A stretch of 64,000 nt of DNA from Treponema denticola ATCC 35405 (GCF_000008185.1 NC_002967.9:1488001-1552000), one strand, 5' to 3'; positions 25,704 through 34,281 are shown, numbered from the stretch's first letter. Translations and numbers: made by a program. The notes: a model not told the origin generated them from the letters alone.

Positions 25704-26405
25704 ATGACTGCAAAATATCGAAATTTTTCATATACGGCAAAGAGGGAATACCAAAACAAAGTTTTTTTTATTGTTTTTTTGGTGGTTTTTACTTTTCTTT
25801 CATATATACTCATAACATCATATCTGTTAAAAACTTATAGATTACAGACCGACACCATGTTTCCTGAAATTTCTACGGGAGATATGGTTTTAATGACTCC
25901 TATCTATTCTCAGGCGTCGGCTAAACGCGGCGATTTGGTTGTCATCGATGATACATTATCGCAAAATAAGTCTTTTTTTAAATCGGTTGTAAATACCCTT
26001 ACAGGCTTTTTTACATTTCAGCTTTTAAGGCCCTTTGATTTGCAGAGTGAAGACGCCTATTCCATACGAAGAATTGTAGGCTTACCCGGAGATACTCTTT
26101 ATATGGAAAATTTTGTATTGCACATAAAAACCAAGGATTCGAGTCATTTTTTGACCGAATTTGAGTTAGCTCAACAAAATTATGATATTGAAGTTAAGGA
26201 TTTACCGGAGCATTGGGATTCATCCTTACCCTTTTCTGGAGCATACCCGGAGACGGTTCTAAAAGAAGGCGAATATTTTGTATTATGCGATAATAGGATA
26301 ATCACTGATGATTCCCGTCTTTGGGGAGCTGTTGAAGGAGATAAAAAAATATACGGCAAAATTATCCTAAAATATTGGCCGTTTAAAGAATTCAAATCCT
26401 ATTGA
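25704..26405 (+). CDS. lepB: Signal peptidase I homologue lacking the catalytic Ser and Lys
   Basis: The 233-residue protein has one membrane helix (about 20-42) and the S26 fold boxes: TDTMFPEISTGD (box B, residues 49-60), RGDLVVID (box C), SIRRIVGLPGD (box D) and CDNRIITDDSRLWG (box E). In active enzymes box B reads SMxP and box D reads KR before the GLPGD. Here the nucleophile Ser is Thr51 and the general-base Lys is Arg122. Type I peptidases use a Ser/Lys dyad, so this protein may be inactive or work differently. It overlaps hemW by one base. Confidence 0.82.
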   Translation: MTAKYRNFSYTAKREYQNKVFFIVFLVVFTFLSYILITSYLLKTYRLQTDTMFPEISTGDMVLMTPIYSQASAKRGDLVVIDDTLSQNKSFFKSVVNTLTGFFTFQLLRPFDLQSEDAYSIRRIVGLPGDTLYMENFVLHIKTKDSSHFLTEFELAQQNYDIEVKDLPEHWDSSLPFSGAYPETVLKEGEYFVLCDNRIITDDSRLWGAVEGDKKIYGKIILKYWPFKEFKSY

Positions 26406-27577
26406 TGAAAAAGGCCGGCCTTTATATACACATACCTTTTTGTCTCCAAAAATGTAATTATTGCGATTTTTTTTCTGTTCGTGCCGGCCGGTTTAAAAAT
26501 ATCTTATCGGGTCATTTAAGCCCCTTTGTTTTAAGATTGGCTGAAGATATAAAAATTCAAGCGGATAAGTATTCCATAAACGAATGGGATACCGTCTATA
26601 TAGGCGGAGGAACTCCGTCTCTTCTATCTCCTGATGATCTTTATTATCTTTCATCTCAAATACCGGCTGCTCAAAAAAATCCTCATAGAGAATTTACCGT
26701 CGAAATTAATCCTGAAGATTTAACTAAAGATTTTTTGTCCGCTGCAGTCAGTGGAGGGATTAATAGGTTTTCCGTAGGAATTCAATCTCTTAATGATGAG
26801 GTTTTAAGTGCCTGTAAGAGGAGGGGATGTAGAAAAATGAGCCTTTCGGCCCTTGAGCTTTTACGCAGTCAAAAAGGTCTAATCCTTTCTTGTGATCTAA
26901 TCGCAGGGCTAAATAAACAAAGCTTAGGTATTTTAAAAGATGATATCCAAACCTTATTACATTTTAAACCGGAGCATTTTTCACTATACGCCCTCTGTTC
27001 AAATACAAAGTTACCGCCCGAAAAAGATGATGAAATAGCCGAGTTATGGAGCTATGGTAAGGATATTTTGGAGAAAAACAGCTATAATAAATATGAAGTG
27101 TCTAATTTTTCATATAAGAACTTATACAAAAGTATACATAATGAGAAATATTGGAGGTTGGAGGATTATATAGGGGTAGGCCCGGGAGCCTTCGGTTCAA
27201 TTTTTTTTGATAGAAAAGTCTTGCATGCTAACGCACATGCTAACGCATTGCGATTTTCTGCAATTAAAAATATAGAAAAATGGATGACCTTAAAAAATAG
27301 GGATGAGGTGTATGAGTACGAAACCATTGATGAAAAAGAATTTATTGAAGAAGCTTTTATGATGGGCTTAAGACTTACCGAGGGTATTGACAGATCTTTT
27401 TTTAAATCGAGGTTTGGTAAGGATATTTCGGTATTTGCAGGAAAAACTATTTCAAAATGGCTGGATAGGAATGAGGCCGTTTTGACGGAAAAAAGATTTT
27501 ATTTAACGGAAAAAGGATTTCTTTACTTGAATTTATTTTTACAGGAACTATTTCAAGAAATTGATTCCTTATTTTAA
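26405..27577 (+). CDS. hemW: Radical SAM heme chaperone HemW-like protein
   Basis: This protein of about 390 residues carries the radical SAM cluster motif CLQKCNYCDF, with Phe after the third Cys region as in HemW rather than the fourth Cys of true coproporphyrinogen dehydrogenase HemN. YIGGGTPSLL, GIQSLNDEVL and a C-terminal winged-helix-like part follow. HemW binds heme and is thought to deliver it to target proteins. The ATG at 26405 overlaps the lepB stop by one base. Around residues 274-281 a perfect 12-bp tandem duplication produces the repeat HANAHANA, in a segment that varies in the family. Confidence 0.85.
   Translation: MKKAGLYIHIPFCLQKCNYCDFFSVRAGRFKNILSGHLSPFVLRLAEDIKIQADKYSINEWDTVYIGGGTPSLLSPDDLYYLSSQIPAAQKNPHREFTVEINPEDLTKDFLSAAVSGGINRFSVGIQSLNDEVLSACKRRGCRKMSLSALELLRSQKGLILSCDLIAGLNKQSLGILKDDIQTLLHFKPEHFSLYALCSNTKLPPEKDDEIAELWSYGKDILEKNSYNKYEVSNFSYKNLYKSIHNEKYWRLEDYIGVGPGAFGSIFFDRKVLHANAHANALRFSAIKNIEKWMTLKNRDEVYEYETIDEKEFIEEAFMMGLRLTEGIDRSFFKSRFGKDISVFAGKTISKWLDRNEAVLTEKRFYLTEKGFLYLNLFLQELFQEIDSLF
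27224..27247 (+). repeat. 12-bp perfect tandem duplication within hemW
   Basis: CATGCTAACGCA occurs twice in direct succession (27224-27235 and 27236-27247). It keeps the reading frame and adds four residues (HANA repeated). Confidence 0.9.
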
Positions 27578-27580
27578 AAT

Positions 27581-28741
27581 TTATACGGCCTGATTTTGAT
27601 CCTTATTTTGTTCCCATATATAACTAAATTCTTTATCTATAGTTTTGAAGACTTCAATTATAGTAGGGTCAAAATGGGCTCCGGCTCCATTTATAATATG
27701 CTCGATACTTTCTTTATGAGATATCCCTTCTTTATAGGATCTTCTCATTCTAAGTGCATCGTAAACATCGGCTACAGCCACTATACGTGCAGATAAGGGA
27801 ATCATTTCGCCCGCAAGCTTATAAGGATAGCCTTTTCCGTCCCAGCGCTCATGATGGCTAAGAGTAATTTCTTTTGCCATATGGATAGGATAGTTTGCAA
27901 GGATAAGGGTTCCGTTAATAGTATGTTCTCTCATAACCGCCCATTCTACATCATTAAGCGCCCCTTTTTTTTGTAGAATATAATCGGGAGTTCCTATTTT
28001 TCCTATATCGTGGATGGCAGCTAGTGATGAAATATTATCTATAAAGTCTGCATCTATTTGAGGAAATAAATTCTCCTTAAACAAGGCTTCTGCAAGGGCC
28101 TTTGAGTAATAATTGAGTCTTTCATTATGAAAGCCCGTATCATTATCCTTTAGTTTTGAGGCATTTAATAGACTTTCCATCATACCCTTATACTGACTTA
28201 AGTAAGAATTGCTTATATCTTCAAACATAACCCAGTATCCGTTGAGTGTATTATTATCAAATAAAGGGAATATGTTTGTCTTTGTATACATAGTTTTACG
28301 GTATCTTGTTTTATGCCTTAAAACTCCTGACCATGAGTAGCCGCGATTAGGACTTTTTAATTTTGTTAAAAGGTCGTCGAGGGCGGATTTTTCAAGTGTA
28401 CTTCCGAATATGTTAAAAAACGGTTTTTTTTCTATATTGTGATACCCTTCAAAAAGATGGTTTACTGCATCGCTTATGTATAATATTAAAAAATTTTTAT
28501 CCAGAAGCATTGAGCAAACAGTAGGTGTAGCGAGTAAGTCTACAGCTGTTTTTAAAACCTCGGTTTTAATTTCAGTATTGTTAAAATTCATCGGATTGTC
28601 CTGATCGTCTTGATAAAGATCTTCCTTCATTTCTTCCAATTCTTCTTCTACTTCATCAAGCATTTCTACTTCATCGAGGGTTAGAAAGTCTTTTTCATTG
28701 CTCTTTATTTTAGATTTATTTTTGTTTTTCCTTTTTTTCAT
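27581..28741 (-). CDS. HD-GYP domain phosphodiesterase-like protein
   Basis: The 386-residue protein has a charged N-terminus (lysine-rich then Glu-rich), a PAS-like middle domain (about 65-180) and an HD-GYP domain from ~185. The latter shows AIHDIGKIGTPDYIL (HD metal ligands), REHTINGTLIL, LSHHERWDGKGYPYKL and SARIVAVADVYDAL, with HHE..DG.GYP in place of the strict GYP context. HD-GYP proteins hydrolyse cyclic di-GMP. There is no membrane segment or receiver domain. It follows tsaB by 28 nt and is the last gene of the flagellar/tsa unit. It is convergent with hemW with only three bases between them. Confidence 0.88.
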   Translation of the reverse strand: MKKRKNKNKSKIKSNEKDFLTLDEVEMLDEVEEELEEMKEDLYQDDQDNPMNFNNTEIKTEVLKTAVDLLATPTVCSMLLDKNFLILYISDAVNHLFEGYHNIEKKPFFNIFGSTLEKSALDDLLTKLKSPNRGYSWSGVLRHKTRYRKTMYTKTNIFPLFDNNTLNGYWVMFEDISNSYLSQYKGMMESLLNASKLKDNDTGFHNERLNYYSKALAEALFKENLFPQIDADFIDNISSLAAIHDIGKIGTPDYILQKKGALNDVEWAVMREHTINGTLILANYPIHMAKEITLSHHERWDGKGYPYKLAGEMIPLSARIVAVADVYDALRMRRSYKEGISHKESIEHIINGAGAHFDPTIIEVFKTIDKEFSYIWEQNKDQNQAV

Positions 28742-28769
28742 AGGCTAAAATCCTTATAAATTCAAATAC

Positions 28770-29426
28770 CTAATACTCTGCATCACTCTTTCTGATATAC
28801 ACGGGTCCCTCATGATCTTCAACTTTTTTGCAATTTTTGTTTGTAAGAAAACAATCAAGTAAAGTTTTTGAAAGGGTTTCTTTGTCTGCTTCTATCAAGG
28901 TAATATTATTCGACTCAATAGATGCTCCCGCTTCTTCATTAAATTTTTCAGTCCCAAAGCCACAAATAATAGTTTTTTTATTTTTGTCAATCAGTTTAAG
29001 AGCATCTTCTGCTCTTATATCAAAAGCTTCCGAGATCGGCTTTTTGTTTTCAAATGCTTGCACATAAAAGCAGTCTCTTTTTGCATCAATAACCGATAAA
29101 AACTGATTTTTATCGCCATATTTAGAACAAAGAGCTTCTAAAATAGAAACACAAAAAAACCGGGCATTAGTTTGCAGCTGAATCGCTTTTGCTGTTGAGT
29201 AAGCAAGTCTTAAACCGGTAAAACCTCCCGGCCCCTGAGGACATACTAAAACATCGGTTTCGTTTATAGAAAAACCTGCCTGTTTTACGGCAGTTTCTAT
29301 TGCGGGGATCAGTATGGCAGAATGTCTGGCTTTAGCCGGTGTAAAAACGGAGGTAAATGTACCGGCATTTCCTTGAGCCGTTATTGCAACAGAGGAAAAA
29401 CATGTATCGATACAAACTATGTTCAT
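28770..29426 (-). CDS. tsaB: tRNA t6A modification scaffold protein TsaB
   Basis: This 218-residue protein has the ASKHA-fold signature CPQGPGGFTGLRLAYSTAKA and an N-terminal IDTCFSS block. TsaB forms a heterodimer with TsaD and recruits TsaE to load threonylcarbamoyl onto A37 of tRNAs reading ANN codons. It overlaps tsaE by four bases, the usual neighbour. The C-terminal part (GPVYIRKSDAE) matches the PxYLR end found in the family. TsaD is not in this window. Confidence 0.9.
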   Translation of the reverse strand: MNIVCIDTCFSSVAITAQGNAGTFTSVFTPAKARHSAILIPAIETAVKQAGFSINETDVLVCPQGPGGFTGLRLAYSTAKAIQLQTNARFFCVSILEALCSKYGDKNQFLSVIDAKRDCFYVQAFENKKPISEAFDIRAEDALKLIDKNKKTIICGFGTEKFNEEAGASIESNNITLIEADKETLSKTLLDCFLTNKNCKKVEDHEGPVYIRKSDAEY

Positions 29427-29854
29427 AAAGCCCCACAGAAGTCTTTGTTATCGATGATGATTTTTCTGGAATTATCATCATTTACCATTATGCCGATATA
29501 AATAGTATTTGGGGGTAATACTTGTTTTACCTTTTTACTCCATTCAATCACGCAAACTCCATCTCCATATAACATTTCTTCAGTACCAAGGTCTAAAAAA
29601 TCTTCAACTCCTTCAAGTCTGTATACATCCATATGATATAGATGCAAACGGCCTGAGTATTCCGATATTAGGGTAAAAGTAGGGCTTGTAATATCTTCTT
29701 CAATATCCAAACCTTGGGCTATACCCTTTGTCAGATAGGTTTTTCCTGCTGCTAAAGAACCGTCAAGGGCTACTACATCTCCCTTTTTTAACTTTTTTCC
29801 TATTTTTTTTCCTAGATTAATAGTGTCTTCTTCGGTTTTTACTGTAAATTCCAT
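29423..29854 (-). CDS. tsaE: tRNA t6A biosynthesis ATPase TsaE
   Basis: The 143-residue P-loop ATPase carries DGSLAAGKTYLTKGIAQGL (Walker A GSLAAGKT), SPTFTLISEY and LYHMDVYRLEG, then VIEWSKK, all diagnostic for TsaE. It regulates the TsaB-TsaD complex during t6A synthesis. It is one base away from the upstream 86-residue gene and overlaps tsaB downstream. The Walker loop reads SLAAGK where most homologues have LGAGK, which still fits the motif. Confidence 0.93.
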   Translation of the reverse strand: MEFTVKTEEDTINLGKKIGKKLKKGDVVALDGSLAAGKTYLTKGIAQGLDIEEDITSPTFTLISEYSGRLHLYHMDVYRLEGVEDFLDLGTEEMLYGDGVCVIEWSKKVKQVLPPNTIYIGIMVNDDNSRKIIIDNKDFCGAL

Positions 29855-29855
29855 C

Positions 29856-30116
29856 TTACGGTAATTTCCTTGCTTCGATTAAACGGCGGACGCAGGCTTT
29901 TAATTCCATCATTATTTGTAAAACAGGATAGTCTATTTTGTCTATCATCTGTACCTGTATTTCGGTTTCTCCCGTAGGTTTGTGTTCTACAAAAAATTCT
30001 ACCTTTCCGTTTTGTTCTCTACCCAATATTGTATATATTGCTGTTCCGACATATTTTTGTCTGTAATATATATGTGTATCTTCTTTTTCAATATCTTTTA
30101 TTTCAGAAACAATCAT
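29856..30116 (-). CDS. Small protein of unknown function in the fliD-tsaE operon
   Basis: The 86 residues look like a beta-rich single domain (YYRQKYVGTAIYTILGREQNGKVEFFVEHKPTG) with a C-terminal helix. It has no signal peptide and no recognised family. A CGGAG ribosome-binding site lies 8 nt before the ATG. It sits between a 200-residue unknown and tsaE, one base before tsaE. By position it corresponds to a small gene in the T. pallidum fliD region, from memory. Confidence 0.65.
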   Translation of the reverse strand: MIVSEIKDIEKEDTHIYYRQKYVGTAIYTILGREQNGKVEFFVEHKPTGETEIQVQMIDKIDYPVLQIMMELKACVRRLIEARKLP

Positions 30117-30150
30117 TTTTATTCTCCGTTATGCCTTTATTCGTGCGGAG

Positions 30151-30197
30151 GGTTTAATACCCCGACGCTCTGCGTCGTAACAAAGGGTATTAAAGCC
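30151..30197. repeat. Nested palindromic repeat, copy 1 (interrupted)
   Basis: An outer stem pairs GGTTTAATACCC with GGGTATTAAAGCC, and an inner 6-bp stem CGACGC/GCGTCG encloses a 3-nt loop. Removing TAACAAA (30178-30184) restores a perfect ATACCCCGACGC palindrome, so this copy looks like a palindrome split by a 7-bp insertion. A 21-bp core (30157-30177) matches copy 2 at 19 positions. Confidence 0.7.
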
Positions 30198-30219
30198 GAC
30201 TGCAACCTCCTTATGAGAA

Positions 30220-30253
30220 CAACATACCCCGATGCTATGCGTCGGGGTTGTTG
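30220..30253. repeat. Palindromic repeat, copy 2, overlapping the end of a gene
   Basis: A 15-bp imperfect hairpin: CAACA, one bulge, ACCCCGATGC, loop TAT, then GCGTCGGGGTTGTTG. It shares a 21-bp core with copy 1 in direct orientation (30224-30244, spaced 67 bp). On the minus strand its right arm encodes the last residues (NNPDA) and the stop of the 30235-30837 gene. Confidence 0.7.
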
Positions 30254-30837
30254 ATTGATAATAACCCATTTCCAAGCTTTTTTACAAGCGGTGCCAATTC
30301 ATATTCTGCAATATCAGAAATTTCTACCGTATCGGTATCTTCTATTGCATTAATAATAGCGTCCAAGTTAGAAGATATCTCTCTTTGGTATTCGCAGAGG
30401 GTCATCTCTCCTAACTTTAGATCTTCATTAATCTCTGCAATATCAAATAGTTTAGCTGTTTCATAGAGTTTTGCCAAATTAATAGAGAAGGTTTCAATTG
30501 TCTTTATAATTTCAACATCGTTTCCCGTTTGAACTTTAATGGGAATTTTCTCGATTTCTTCCGAATTTTTTATAAATTCATCACCGAGTCCTTTTAATAG
30601 TGTCCGTATATCCTCTCCGCTTGTTGTAAACAGTTCAATATTTATTTCCATTTGATGAGAATCTTGAAAAAGCTCATCAAGTTCGTTTAAAGTTAATTCA
30701 TTTCCATTCACTAAGACTTGGGTTATAGTGCTTTTATGATTTCTGCATTCTTGTTCTATATTCCCAAGAACATCACCTATAGTTATTTCTTGTTCAAGTT
30801 TTAATTTAATTTCTTGTCCGTTTAATTTTACTTTCAT
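30235..30837 (-). CDS. Unknown protein downstream of fliD (possible flagellar accessory)
   Basis: The 200-residue product has an N-terminal beta-grasp-looking region (MKVKLNGQEIKLKLEQ, then a helix and QVLVNGNELTLNELDELF) and a helical C-terminal half (TFSINLAKLYETAKLFDIAEI, then SNLDAIINAIEDTDTVE). I do not recognise the family. Its start is 10 nt after the fliD stop, the usual site of fliS, so a chaperone-like role is possible but unproven. The C-terminus is encoded by the arm of a palindromic repeat, which suggests the original end was replaced. Confidence 0.6.
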   Translation of the reverse strand: MKVKLNGQEIKLKLEQEITIGDVLGNIEQECRNHKSTITQVLVNGNELTLNELDELFQDSHQMEINIELFTTSGEDIRTLLKGLGDEFIKNSEEIEKIPIKVQTGNDVEIIKTIETFSINLAKLYETAKLFDIAEINEDLKLGEMTLCEYQREISSNLDAIINAIEDTDTVEISDIAEYELAPLVKKLGNGLLSINNPDA

Positions 30838-30846
30838 CTTTATTCC

Positions 30847-32805
30847 TTATTTATTTTGATTTTGAAGTTGCTTGTTAAAATTATCCATCGTTTGGGACTG
30901 TTTTTGTAAACTTTTTAAGGTACCGTCCATTATTCCGTATTTCTTTTTAAGCGCCAGTTCTTTTTCGGCAAGTTTTTTGTCGTAGTTTTCTATTCTTTTT
31001 TGGGAAGAATCCATCTTTAGTTTTAAAGAATCGGTTTTTATGCCGAAGATACCGCCTCTTTGTGTGTACGGGTTTATGTATTCATACATTGCATGAGCAA
31101 GGCCTGAATCTATTAAAATATCTCCGTCGGAATCAAAGCCGAAAAACAGTTTTACCTCTTCCATATTGTTCTTTAAGACTTCATCAAGCTTTTTTTCGTC
31201 AATTTCCAGATATCCGCGAAGGCGCGACATGTCTATGCCGCCCGAAGAATCGGATTTTGTGGAAATTCCAAGTTGAGCCAACATAAATATTTTAGAATCA
31301 TCTGCAGGTTTATAGGCGGTATTTATTGTTTGCCTTAAATTGGATTTTAATGTCATCAGAGTAGAGTCGCTATACATTAAACCTAATTTTTTTTGAGCAT
31401 CTTCAACTTCCGATTCTGAAAGATAGGTCAGTTCTTCTATGATTTCGGGCTTATTTTGCGTTAAAATATTTATTTGAGCAAAAACACGGTTATATTTGGC
31501 TACCAACTCGATGATCGCATTTTTGACGGCATCTACATCCGGTTTTATGGTAAGTTTTTCCTGCTTTTCCGAAGACTCATGGGCATGAATGGTTACATTA
31601 GGCACTAAATCGTCGATATCGTTTTTTTCTCTTTTAATTTGAATGCCCTCAAAATTGATTATCGCATCCTGTGCCGTTGAAACCGGGTTTACGGGAACAT
31701 AGTCTCCGGCTGCCTTAGGATCAAATATTTTAATATTTTCTATAAAGACGGCCTTTTCTGAATTATTATTGTTTATTGCAAGAGCTTTTACGTCTCCGTA
31801 TTCAGCCAAAGGAATCGTAATTGTCTGTTTTTCGGCATTTTCCGAAAGAGGGGGTAGGGGAATAAGTACTCCTCTTGTCGATTCTAAGGCTAAAATATTC
31901 ATATCAACTTTTGGACCTGAGGTTTCCTTGGGTTCCATTTTCGTTTTTTCAAGGCCGTCGTTTGAAGGTTCATTTTGTATTACAATACCTCTGTATGCGA
32001 TTGAGCCTATTTGCTCATAGATTTTTTCGCCCGTTTCTTCTTTTTTTACGGTTTCTTTTGACGGTTCCTTAATTGAAACCGTAAGTTCCATGACATATTG
32101 CCCCTTGGCTCTTACAGTTTCGGAAAAATCTATTTTTTGAGAGGTCTCGGGCTTAGTTTCAATGGAGGAAACTGAAGTTTTTATGGCAGATGTATCATTC
32201 TTTTTGATGAGTCCCATTTCAATGGCAAAGGGTAGGGCATCATCTGCAAACTCCAATCTGTTTTTTGCTCCTGTTATGTTGGATGAAAAAAGTAAGGACT
32301 TCGTATCCGGGGTTATTTTTATTTCGCTTATATTTAAAATTTCTTTTGCTCTTGAGTTTACAAGGTCTATAAAACCCTTATATTTTCCGCCCTTCCAGTT
32401 TACGGATATGGTTTTTTCTCCTACCTTAAAAGTATATATACCTTTTTTTATTTGAAGGTCATTATTGATTTCGGTACTTAAAAATTTATCGGATTCTGCA
32501 ACTTGAACTATATTAAGTTTTACATTTTGATCCTTAGCTCCTCTTGAAGCTGTTGCGGTAAAGGATCTTTCATTTGAGGATTCTGCTATTTTTTCTACAA
32601 AGGGATTATTAAAAGAATATAGGTCTCTCGCAGCATTTCGTACTTCAAGAGAAAATTTATTTACCTGCCTCCAGGAATCATCCTGCAATTTTAGACGCTC
32701 GAGTTTTTCGGCTTCTCTGTCACGAGGAATTCTTTCCTTTTTCATCAAAGCTTCAACGAGCTTTTCGTATGTATTATTGACTCCCGGTATACTTAAATCG
32801 GACAT
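30847..32805 (-). CDS. fliD: Flagellar filament cap / hook-associated protein 2
   Basis: FliD caps the growing filament and assists flagellin folding. The N-terminus MSDLSIPGVNNTYEKLVEALM matches the FliD_N domain (SIPGV...L...LM). The C-terminal FliD_C domain includes SSGGIDMSRLRGYLEIDEKKLDEVL and FFGFDSDGDILIDSGLA, then a coiled C-terminal helix (RIENYDKKLAEKELALKKKYG). At 652 residues it is longer than enteric FliD because of a ~200-residue inserted middle region. It lies between flaG and a small unknown gene, the treponeme order near flaB1/flaB3. Confidence 0.93.
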   Translation of the reverse strand: MSDLSIPGVNNTYEKLVEALMKKERIPRDREAEKLERLKLQDDSWRQVNKFSLEVRNAARDLYSFNNPFVEKIAESSNERSFTATASRGAKDQNVKLNIVQVAESDKFLSTEINNDLQIKKGIYTFKVGEKTISVNWKGGKYKGFIDLVNSRAKEILNISEIKITPDTKSLLFSSNITGAKNRLEFADDALPFAIEMGLIKKNDTSAIKTSVSSIETKPETSQKIDFSETVRAKGQYVMELTVSIKEPSKETVKKEETGEKIYEQIGSIAYRGIVIQNEPSNDGLEKTKMEPKETSGPKVDMNILALESTRGVLIPLPPLSENAEKQTITIPLAEYGDVKALAINNNNSEKAVFIENIKIFDPKAAGDYVPVNPVSTAQDAIINFEGIQIKREKNDIDDLVPNVTIHAHESSEKQEKLTIKPDVDAVKNAIIELVAKYNRVFAQINILTQNKPEIIEELTYLSESEVEDAQKKLGLMYSDSTLMTLKSNLRQTINTAYKPADDSKIFMLAQLGISTKSDSSGGIDMSRLRGYLEIDEKKLDEVLKNNMEEVKLFFGFDSDGDILIDSGLAHAMYEYINPYTQRGGIFGIKTDSLKLKMDSSQKRIENYDKKLAEKELALKKKYGIMDGTLKSLQKQSQTMDNFNKQLQNQNK

Positions 32806-32849
32806 TTAAACCCCTATTTTTTTAATACCTAAAAAAGGGAAATTTCCGA

Positions 32850-33221
32850 CTATATTGATTCATCGAATAAAAGGCCGACTGTTTCAAGTATTCTTGCCTG
32901 CAGTCTTTGTATTGCCTCGGATGGTATTTCCCTTATTACCTTGTCGGTATTTGCATCTATTACCTTAACAACGATACGGTTTGTTTCTTTATTTACTCTA
33001 AATTGTAATTTTCGATCACACATGTCGCATAATTTTTGGATTTGTGCAACCGCTTTTGAGATTTCATTCGGGTCCACCAGCGTTTTTTGATTTTCGGCTT
33101 GTTCGGCAGCTTCCTTTTGTACTATTACATCCGATGCAGCTCTCATTGAGCCGTTAATCACTGTATCACGTTTTTGTTGTAATGCTGCTTGGTGCCCTAT
33201 GCCGTTTATTTCTATACTCAT
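32850..33221 (-). CDS. flaG: Flagellar protein FlaG
   Basis: The protein has 123 residues. The start is placed at 33221, 6 nt after an AAGGAGG ribosome-binding site. The open frame extends further but without a site. The C-terminal part LQFRVNKETNRIVVKVIDANTDKVIREIPSEAIQRL is the FlaG signature (VNKET...VVKV.D..T..VIREIP). FlaG influences filament length and is commonly next to fliD or flagellin. It precedes fliD by 44 nt. Confidence 0.93.
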   Translation of the reverse strand: MSIEINGIGHQAALQQKRDTVINGSMRAASDVIVQKEAAEQAENQKTLVDPNEISKAVAQIQKLCDMCDRKLQFRVNKETNRIVVKVIDANTDKVIREIPSEAIQRLQARILETVGLLFDESI

Positions 33222-33304
33222 AAAAAACCTCCTTGGCTTTAAAATAGACATCATCCGTGACATCTAAATATAGTTTAACGTTTTAAGCATCAACTCTTAG
33301 CAGT

Positions 33305-33343
33305 AAAAAAAAGGAAGAAGAAGGGCGCATCTTCTTTCTTCCT
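33305..33343 (-). terminator. Rho-independent terminator after flaB3
   Basis: On the minus strand AGGAAGAAAGAAGA pairs imperfectly with CTTCTTCTTCCT around an 8-nt loop, followed by eight T residues. It separates flaB3 from flaG. Confidence 0.7.
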
Positions 33344-33423
33344 AAAGATTCTAAAGGTCTTTAATTTTAAGAGATGACATCCGGTTATCTCTTTCAGTAT
33401 CGGCCTTTACAAGATCTGCTTTG

Positions 33424-34281
33424 TTATTGAAGAAGCCTAACAACAGCTTGAGGCTGAGCATTGGCTTGTGCCAACATAGCAGTTCCTGATTGGATCAAGA
33501 TCTGGTTCTTTGTATAGTCTACAATCTCTTTAGCCATGTCTGCGTCTCGGATTCTTGATTCGGCAGCCTGCATATTTTCGGCAGCAATTGCTATACCGTC
33601 ATATGCCATTTCAAACCTATTCTGATATGCACCTAGGTCTGCGCGCTGCTTGTTAATCTGCTTAAGAGCATTATCAAGGGCTCCCAATGCCATATTTGCA
33701 CCGTCTACTGAAGACATTGAAATCATCTTGTCTTCTCCGCCTTGTTGTGCTCCTATAATACCGAGTGCTGTAGCTGTCATTGTTCCTATATAGATCTTTT
33801 CTCTTTGATCCATATTTGCACCGACATGGAGCTGCATAGGTCCTGTTACGGAATCTTGAGCAAAACGGCCTGTCAGGATATTCATTCCGTTAAACTGAGC
33901 ATGGCTTGCGATTCTGTCTACTTCATCAACAAGCTGTGAAACTTCAACTTGAATCTGCATCCTGTCTTCGGCGGAGTAAATACCGTTTGAGGCCTGTATA
34001 GCCAACTCTCTTAATCTCTGTATTATATCTGTCGTTTCACCTAAGTAACCTTCCGTTGCTTGAATGAAAGAAACACCGTTTTGAATATTCTGTCCGGCTT
34101 GGTTTAAACCTCTGATTTGGCTGCGCATCTTTTCGGATACGGCTAAACCTGAAGCATCGTCACCTGCACGGTTGATTCTTTGTGCACTGGAAAGCTTTTC
34201 GATGTTTTTTGCGAGATGAAGTTCGTTGACTCCTCCCTGTCTCTGTGCAAACATTGCACTCATATTGTGATTAATAATCAT
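33424..34281 (-). CDS. flaB3: Periplasmic flagellin core protein (FlaB3 by position)
   Basis: This 285-residue flagellin has the conserved N-terminal D0/D1 ([35 protein letters not shown]) and C-terminal ([20 protein letters not shown]) regions. The central domain is short, as in spirochaete FlaB. It forms the core of the periplasmic filament. The assignment as FlaB3 follows its place between flaB1 and fliD, which matches T. pallidum from memory. The mRNA leader holds a hairpin with the loop AAGGA, 32 nt upstream of a GGGAGG site, discussed in the findings. The protein has no signal peptide, as expected for export by the flagellar apparatus. Confidence 0.93.

Noticed and set aside
30121-30234. 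Possible riboswitch or attenuator upstream of the 86-residue gene.
   Set aside because: The structure is fully explained by two copies of the palindromic repeat and has no T-tract or alternative pairing that I can see.
29982-30254. A 90-codon plus-strand frame across the palindromic repeats.
   Set aside because: It is antisense to a plausible small gene and passes through both hairpins; composition is Cys/Phe-rich as expected for an antisense frame.
33222-33300. A possible sigma-28 promoter upstream of flaG (TAAA, 15 nt, ACGGATGA).
   Set aside because: Only about five of eight -10 positions match the FliA consensus; too weak to list as a feature.
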